This document shows positions 7,101-10,858 of a DNA stretch of 10,858 bases, in pieces. The first letter of the stretch is position 1, and each line of letters starts with the position of its first letter. The DNA is taken from contig JALOMS010000103.1 of NCBI GenBank assembly GCA_025455345.1, positions 1 to 10,858 on the forward strand, in the 5' to 3' direction. A program made the translations under genes and the position numbers. Source of the DNA: Thermoflexibacter sp. (GTDB lineage: Bacteria; Bacteroidota; Bacteroidia; Cytophagales; Thermoflexibacteraceae). The notes beneath the pieces are model-generated. The model saw only the letters and a program-made list of their open reading frames with translations. It was not told the DNA's origin and ran no database searches.

Positions 7101-7108
7101 TATATTTA
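7101..7108 (+). promoter_or_regulatory. Possible -7 box for the enolase-superfamily gene
   Basis: TATATTTA differs from TAnnTTTG only at the last base and lies 68 bp before the ATG at 7176. The same word TATATTTACT occurs 43-50 bp before the ATG at 9391. No -33 element at normal spacing is seen, so this is weak. Confidence 0.2.
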
Positions 7109-7175
7109 CTAAATAAAACACATCAACTATCTTCTCTTTCAAATTTTTTTTTAACAATTAATCACTTAAGTAAAT

Positions 7176-8621
7176 ATGAAAACTCGATTAAAAGAAATTT
7201 TAGCAAAGTTAAAAAATCCACCGCCAATTGTTGAAAATAAAATCTCTGATGCAAACGATGGCGAAAATAATCCACGTCGTGATTTTATGAAAAAAACACT
7301 TGGAGGGGTTGCCTTGGGTGGATTCATGTTTTCTTCCGTAGAAGACACCTTAGCAGAGTCGACAAAAAATGTGAATCGCTATGGCTCTCCTTCAGACTTG
7401 AAAATCACAGATGTACGAGTAGCTTACATCACAGAAGCCCCTATGAACGTGCCTTTGATTCGCATAGATACTAACCAAGGTTTGGTGGGCTGGGGCGAGG
7501 TCAGGGACGGAGGTAGTCCAAGATATGCCTTGTTCTTAAAAAGTCGTTTGCTGGGTGAGAATCCTTGCAATGTGGAAAAACTGTTCAAAAAAATCAAGCA
7601 ATTTGGCTACCATGGCAGACAAGCAGGGGGCGTTTGTGGCGTAGAAATGGCACTTTGGGACTTGGCAGGGAAAGCGTATAATGTACCTGCTTATCAGCTA
7701 CTTGGCGGCAAATACAGAGATGAAATTCGCATTTATGCGGATACCACCAAGTCGCAAGACCACGCCGAGTATGCCAAGCGCATGAAAGCAAGGGTGGACA
7801 TGGGCATTACCTTCCTCAAAATGGACTTTGGGGTGGAAATGGTTAGAGATATTCCTGGTGCATTGGTAGTTCCAAGAGGATTCGATTGGGGAAAATCTTA
7901 CGCATGGACAGAACACCCTTTTACAGCTATCCAAATCACCGACAAGGGTTTAGACGCTATGGTTGCCTACGTAGCCGCAGTCAGAGAGGCAGTAGGCATG
8001 GAAGTTCCGTTGGCGGCAGACCACTTTGGGCATATCAGTGTAAATAGCTGTATTCGCCTTGCAAGGGCATTGGAAAAATATCAATTGGCATGGCTTGAGG
8101 ACATGGTGCCTTGGAAATACATCGAACTTTGGAAACAAATCTCTAATGCCGTAGAAACGCCAACACTTACAGGAGAAGACATTTATTTGAAAGAAGAATT
8201 TGTCAAATTGGTCGACGCTCATGCCGTAGATATGATTCACCCCGACTTGGCTTCGTCTGGTGGGCTATTGGAAACCAAGAAAATAGGCGATTATGCAGAA
8301 GAAAGAGGTGTACCAATGGCAATGCACTTTGCGGGTAGCCCCGTGTCTTTCATGGCAAACGTACATTGTGCCGCCGCTACGCAAAACTTCATTGCACTTG
8401 AGCATCACTCGCTCGATGTGCCTTGGTGGGAAAACTTGGTGAAAGGCATAGAAAAGCCAATTATGATGAAAAACGGCTTTGTGAAAGTGCCAAATACCCC
8501 TGGGCTTGGCGTGGAAGTAAACGAAGAGGAAGTAAAGAAACACCTCATCAATGATGAAAAACTCTTTGCTCCTACCCCTGAATGGGACAAAGAACGTTCT
8601 TGGGATAGATTGTGGAGCTAA
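7176..8621 (+). CDS. Tat-exported mandelate racemase/muconate lactonizing enzyme family protein (enolase superfamily)
   Basis: A 481-residue enolase-superfamily enzyme. These enzymes abstract the proton next to a carboxylate with help from Mg2+; acid-sugar dehydratases are the commonest activity in this subgroup. A Tat signal is evident: RRDFMKK at 34-40, then a mild hydrophobic stretch TLGGVALGGFMFSS. The N-terminal capping domain spans about 74-185 (GWGEVRDGG at 105-113, GVEMALWDLAGK at 155-166). The barrel holds FLKMDFG (Lys215), the metal ligands Asp282 (AADHFG), Glu308 (WLEDMV) and Glu334 (TGEDIY), and His384 (MHFAGSP) as the general base or acid, with Asp352 or Asp357 as possible partner. 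A long insert at about 218-258 after the KxD motif resembles dehydratase-type members. The exact substrate is not assignable. The 33-residue stretch before the twin arginines is long. Normal length otherwise; single-gene unit. Confidence 0.88.
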   Translation: MKTRLKEILAKLKNPPPIVENKISDANDGENNPRRDFMKKTLGGVALGGFMFSSVEDTLAESTKNVNRYGSPSDLKITDVRVAYITEAPMNVPLIRIDTNQGLVGWGEVRDGGSPRYALFLKSRLLGENPCNVEKLFKKIKQFGYHGRQAGGVCGVEMALWDLAGKAYNVPAYQLLGGKYRDEIRIYADTTKSQDHAEYAKRMKARVDMGITFLKMDFGVEMVRDIPGALVVPRGFDWGKSYAWTEHPFTAIQITDKGLDAMVAYVAAVREAVGMEVPLAADHFGHISVNSCIRLARALEKYQLAWLEDMVPWKYIELWKQISNAVETPTLTGEDIYLKEEFVKLVDAHAVDMIHPDLASSGGLLETKKIGDYAEERGVPMAMHFAGSPVSFMANVHCAAATQNFIALEHHSLDVPWWENLVKGIEKPIMMKNGFVKVPNTPGLGVEVNEEEVKKHLINDEKLFAPTPEWDKERSWDRLWS

Positions 8622-8640
8622 TTGCAGATAATAAAAAAAG

Positions 8641-8676
8641 AGAAAGAGGCTATCAGCTATTGAGTAGCCTCTTTCT
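8641..8676. terminator. Bidirectional hairpin terminator between convergent genes
   Basis: Arms AGAAAGAGGCTA at 8641-8652 and its perfect complement at 8665-8676 form 12 pairs, and the loop can add TCA/TGA. In the minus direction the stem is followed by a run of seven T (A-run 8633-8639), a classic intrinsic terminator for the acetyltransferase gene. In the plus direction it sits 19 bp after the enolase-family stop, with a weaker T-rich tail. Confidence 0.85.
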
Positions 8677-8693
8677 TCACCAATCTCTTATTT

Positions 8694-9221
8694 CTAAAGA
8701 CCATGCAAAAATGGGCTTAAATCAGTCCAAATGTACCGAAAAGTAGTAGCAAATGTTCCGTCTGGATTTTCCTTTTGCTCCATTTCATAATTGACAGCTC
8801 CCAATTTTTCATATACTTGGCGCGCATTGGTATTTAGCTCATACACCCATAAGTACATTTTATTGTCTTGGTAAGTTTCTTGAATCCAGAGAGCCGCTTG
8901 TTGGAGCAATTTTTTCCCTATTCCTTTCCCTTTCAGAGCTTTAGTAACATGAAGGTTGTCTATTAGGCTTCCAAATTTCTGGTCATCTCCACCAAATATA
9001 CATACAAAACCAATGAGTTCGTGGTTTTCCTCTGCAATAATTACGTGCTGATTAGTAGCGGGATGCGAGAATCTTTCTATCCAAGTATTTTTGCGTTCCA
9101 AAAAAATATCTCCATCTAAATAAGCATCAGACATGATTCCCCTGTAGGTCTGTCGCCAGCTATTCGTATGCAGATTCGCTATGCTCTCCGCATCATCTAA
9201 AGTTGCTTGTCTAAAAATCAT
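8694..9221 (-). CDS. GNAT family N-acetyltransferase
   Basis: A 175-residue protein with the full GNAT fold. These enzymes move an acetyl group from acetyl-CoA to an amine. Strand 1 and helices 1-2 are IFRQATLDDAESIANLHTNSW at 2-22, a pattern common in this family. Strands 2-3 are HVIIAEENHELIGFVCIFGG around 59-78. Motif A is IDNLHVTKALKGKGIGKKLL at 87-106; KGKGIG at 97-102 is the pyrophosphate-binding loop of the Q/RxxGxG/A type, with Lys in place of the first Gln/Arg. Motif B follows at about 122-142 (LWVYELNTNARQVYEKLGAV), with the conserved Asn and Tyr that end most GNAT domains. No signal peptide, so cytosolic. The acceptor substrate is unknown; small molecules are as likely as protein. 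The gene is alone, with a strong terminator just after its stop. Confidence 0.92.
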   Translation of the reverse strand: MIFRQATLDDAESIANLHTNSWRQTYRGIMSDAYLDGDIFLERKNTWIERFSHPATNQHVIIAEENHELIGFVCIFGGDDQKFGSLIDNLHVTKALKGKGIGKKLLQQAALWIQETYQDNKMYLWVYELNTNARQVYEKLGAVNYEMEQKENPDGTFATTFRYIWTDLSPFLHGL

Positions 9222-9263
9222 GGTATTTTTATTTTTCCAATTGCTTGTAAAACTTCACTTGTC

Positions 9264-9289
9264 AGTCCAAATTGCAAATTTGAGCTAAT
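9264..9289. repeat. Short imperfect palindrome, possible decayed copy of a unit of the 1490-1616 element
   Basis: CAAATT at 9268-9273 and AATTTG at 9277-9282 flank the loop GCA. Aligned to hairpin C of the element at 1554-1576, the AGTC start, the ATTGCAAAT core, and a CTAA ending after the second arm all match with a few changes. It sits upstream of both the acetyltransferase (-) and the 9391 gene (+). Confidence 0.35.
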
Positions 9290-9340
9290 ATACAATTTTG
9301 CTTTTATAATTGCTTAAGTATATTTTACAATAAAAAATAC

Positions 9341-9348
9341 TATATTTA
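9341..9348 (+). promoter_or_regulatory. Possible -7 box for the small secreted protein gene
   Basis: TATATTTA, one mismatch to TAnnTTTG, lies 42 bp before the ATG at 9391, a usual distance for a Bacteroidota promoter. No convincing -33 box is seen at 19-21 bp. Confidence 0.25.
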
Positions 9349-9390
9349 CTCCATCTTTTAAATATATTTTTTTTACCAAAATCACAAAAA

Positions 9391-9966
9391 ATGAAAACAC
9401 TATTCTTTTCCATTCTTCTGTTCGCATTTACTTGGGAATCAACCGCACAAGATGTTCGCCCTTCTACCGTAGATTTCAAAATAGGCATTGGCAGAGCCTT
9501 ATTAGGCACTGGAGACTATGGATTCTATCGCTTTGAAAATGAAGTTACCAAAAAATGGACAAAGTGGTTTAGTACGTCTTTGGTGCTTAGCATAGGTACG
9601 GGTTATAATAATCAGTTTCCTATACGACATATCAATACCTTTCACGCAGATTTTAATTTGTTCGTTTCTCCTTTTGGAAATCAAAGAATTAATAATTTTA
9701 AGATTGGAACGGGTTTTACGGTCATGGGTGCAAATATTACCTCTTCTTTTGGCAGAAGAATGATATACGACGAGGGACGGAAAGTCTTTATAACAATGGA
9801 GGACATTCGGTCTGAATCTCGCCGAGCTACGGGAGTAAGTATGATAATAGAAGATGAAATCAGTGTAAGTAAAAGACTAATCTTAGGACTAAAAATTCTC
9901 ATACAGCCGTATAGCAATGCAGATATACTATCAGGATTTGTCATGAAGTTTGGTTTCAAACTATAA
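9391..9966 (+). CDS. Small secreted, probably beta-barrel-like protein of unknown function
   Basis: A 191-residue protein. Residues 1-19 (MKTLFFSILLFAFTWESTA) are a signal peptide with probable cleavage before Gln20. The rest alternates hydrophobic and polar residues in short strands: STVDFKIGIGRAL, SLVLSIGTGYNN, FNLFVSPFG, NFKIGTGFTVMGANI, GVSMIIEDEISVSKRLILGLKILIQ, and SGFVMKFGFKL at the end. Glycine- and aromatic-rich turns and a final strand ending near a Phe are typical of small outer-membrane beta-barrels of Bacteroidota, about eight strands at this size. I recognise no specific family. The C-terminal residue is Leu with Phe two before it, so the barrel signal is not perfect. The gene appears alone and is followed by a hairpin. 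Confidence 0.7.
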   Translation: MKTLFFSILLFAFTWESTAQDVRPSTVDFKIGIGRALLGTGDYGFYRFENEVTKKWTKWFSTSLVLSIGTGYNNQFPIRHINTFHADFNLFVSPFGNQRINNFKIGTGFTVMGANITSSFGRRMIYDEGRKVFITMEDIRSESRRATGVSMIIEDEISVSKRLILGLKILIQPYSNADILSGFVMKFGFKL

Positions 9967-9968
9967 AA

Positions 9969-10020
9969 AATAAGACTACCGCCTGCCTCCCAAGGCATAA
10001 ACTCTTTGGTAGGTTTTATT
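9969..10020 (+). terminator. Candidate terminator hairpin after the small secreted protein gene
   Basis: AATAA (9969-9973) and CTACC (9976-9980) pair with GGTAG (10008-10012) and TTATT (10016-10020). Inside, TGCCT at 9984-9988 and AGGCA at 9993-9997 form a tight hairpin with a CCCA loop. It starts three bases after the stop and ends in a T-rich tail (TTTTATT). The base stem is imperfect, but position and tail support a terminator. Confidence 0.5.
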
Positions 10021-10087
10021 CAACATACTCTTTTCCAAATATTTCCATAATTAAATAATTTAATTTGAAAAATAATTTCAATTTTTA

Positions 10088-10119
10088 TTGATATTTGTTT
10101 TCATTATTCATTACCTTTG
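10088..10119 (+). promoter_or_regulatory. Candidate distal promoter of the 10392 gene
   Basis: TTG at 10088-10090, 21 bp, then TACCTTTG at 10112-10119, an exact match to the -7 consensus TAnnTTTG. The start site would be near 10126, giving a leader of about 265 nt before the ATG at 10392. Confidence 0.4.
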
Positions 10120-10221
10120 AAATATAAATAAAGGCTATCAAAATTAACTAAATAATAATCAAATACTTAAGCAAAATTTAGTTTTTTCTGTATAATAGTC
10201 TTAAAAAATTTAATTAAATAT

Positions 10222-10253
10222 TTTGTTTTGTTAAATATTTATTGATAATTTTG
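10222..10253 (+). promoter_or_regulatory. Candidate proximal promoter of the 10392 gene, full Bacteroidota consensus
   Basis: TTTG at 10222-10225, exactly 20 bp, then TAATTTTG at 10246-10253. Both the -33 and -7 consensus boxes match at the normal spacing, the best promoter in the window. Transcription should start near 10260, leaving about 130 nt of leader. The -33 box overlaps the spacer of the TTAAATATTT direct repeat, which could be a regulator site. Confidence 0.5.
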
Positions 10254-10391
10254 ACTTAATAATTTTCAATAATAATGGAATTAATAACAGTGGTTATTTT
10301 GTTTTAAGTTCAGATACCAAGAATGAGTTGAAATATTGTCTAATTCACCTAAATCATTAGCCACTTTCAAGATATAAATTATTTTAAAGCC

Positions 10392-10858
10392 ATGAACGAA
10401 GTATTCTTAAAACTCAAACGCAACTTTGGACTGACCCTCATCTTGGCGATAGGCTTGGGGGTGGAGTTTACCAATTTCCAGAGTATGTTTTTCAGATTTA
10501 TGCTGGAATATCGTCCTGATTGGGGGGCGATTAATCATGTTCCTGCCATGTTTCTGAGTGCTTTTTTACTCTTGTGTATTGTCATTTTTGGCATTCGCAA
10601 GCAGGTCGTATTGTCTTGGTTCTTAGCTCTTTTGACTTGTGTAGTTTCTTTTACTGTCTATAGTCGCATGGAGCTAAGCTGGGAATGGGAGAAAATGGAC
10701 GAGCTTAATTTTGTTGTGCTAATTCTAAGTGCGATGTTGCCAATGTTGGTAGCTTATTCTACACACCAAATTGCTCATGATGAAGAGGAAGATGTCAATG
10801 AGCTAATGGCTGATTTGGAACGCAGAAAACGTCGTCAGTTGCAGCAGGACATGATGCG
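10392..10858 (+). CDS. N-terminal part of a four-helix membrane protein, unrecognised
   Basis: The frame opens at ATG 10392 (MNEVFLKLKRNFGLTLILAI) and is still open at the window edge after 155 codons, so the gene is cut off. Hydrophobic segments lie at about 12-30, 48-68, 71-90 and 106-124. They are followed by a strongly charged stretch, HDEEEDVNELMADLERRKRR at 129-148, which looks like the start of a cytoplasmic coiled coil or linker leading to a soluble domain outside the window. The short positively charged N-terminus (KLKR) suggests it lies inside. I recognise no family. It could be a membrane-anchored signalling or regulatory protein whose effector domain follows, but that is a guess. 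The start is supported by the composition change and by upstream promoters; there is no strong ribosome binding site. Confidence 0.75.
   Translation, partial: MNEVFLKLKRNFGLTLILAIGLGVEFTNFQSMFFRFMLEYRPDWGAINHVPAMFLSAFLLLCIVIFGIRKQVVLSWFLALLTCVVSFTVYSRMELSWEWEKMDELNFVVLILSAMLPMLVAYSTHQIAHDEEEDVNELMADLERRKRRQLQQDMM

Larger units (their letters stand above)
6716..7175. other. Divergent intergenic region of 460 bp
   Basis: No coding frame is visible. It separates the minus-strand TlpA-like gene from the plus-strand enolase-superfamily gene and should hold both promoters. The left part (6749-6864) contains several overlapping inverted repeats, listed separately. The right part (6900-7175) is plain AT-rich sequence with candidate promoter boxes at 6907-6914 (-) and 7101-7108 (+). 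Confidence 0.6.
9967..10391 (+). other. AT-rich intergenic and leader region of 425 bp
   Basis: After the hairpin at 9969-10020 no coding frame is visible. There are two candidate promoters in the + direction, a 12-bp perfect palindrome ATTTAATTAAAT at 10208-10219, and a direct repeat of TTAAATATTT at 10214-10223 and 10231-10240. The last 85 bp before the ATG at 10392 show nothing distinctive. Confidence 0.5.

Noticed and set aside
7698..8240. Overlapping minus-strand open frames across the enolase-family gene
   Set aside because: They are shadows of a conserved coding sequence with clear catalytic motifs in the plus frame.
10275..10307. Ten-codon open frame MELITVVILF in the leader of the 10392 gene, as a leader peptide
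   Set aside because: It has no ribosome binding site, no run of regulatory codons and no following attenuator hairpin; such short frames are expected by chance.

Overview
The window looks like a stretch of AT-rich chromosome from a member of the Bacteroidota, most likely a Cytophagales-type marine or freshwater bacterium. Supporting signs are -7 promoter boxes of the TAnnTTTG type (for example 4224-4231 and 10246-10253), start codons with no clear Shine-Dalgarno sequence, a TlpA-like thioredoxin protein with a long N-terminal part, a small secreted lipocalin-like protein and a secreted beta-rich protein. This assignment is inference; there is no rRNA or housekeeping marker here. I see no tRNA, rRNA, CRISPR array, insertion sequence or phage gene.

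Layout. The window opens with the 3' end of a small membrane protein gene (to 134) and a strong hairpin (139-175). A 439-bp intergenic region full of inverted repeats follows. Then come a secreted dienelactone hydrolase-family protein (574-1467, +), a second palindrome-rich element (1490-1616) and an NRDE/TANGO2-family protein (1746-2468, +). That gene converges on, and overlaps by 11 bp, an unrecognised four-helix membrane protein (2458-4113, -). Next is another convergent pair: a small lipocalin-like secreted protein (4312-4791, +) and a 633-residue secreted TlpA-type thioredoxin-fold protein (4814-6715, -). A 460-bp divergent intergenic region leads to a Tat-exported enolase-superfamily protein (7176-8621, +), which converges on a GNAT acetyltransferase (8694-9221, -) across a hairpin terminator (8641-8676). 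The window ends with a small secreted, probably beta-rich protein (9391-9966, +), a 425-bp AT-rich leader region with two good candidate promoters, and the 5' part of a polytopic membrane protein (10392 to the edge, +).

How the genes work together. There is no obvious operon: almost every gene is its own transcription unit, arranged in convergent pairs with hairpins or near-zero spacing between them. Several products are predicted to act outside the cytoplasm (hydrolase, lipocalin-like protein, TlpA-like protein, Tat enolase, beta-rich protein), but nothing shows that they form one pathway. This reads as ordinary chromosome rather than a defence or mobile island.

The points most worth a second look are the complex palindromic repeats on both sides of the hydrolase gene, with a likely decayed relative at 9264-9289; the loss of the cis-proline in the TlpA-like protein; the Asp-to-Glu change at the hydrolase triad position; a leader of competing inverted repeats upstream of the TlpA-like gene; and long T-tracts inside the signal peptide of the lipocalin-like protein.
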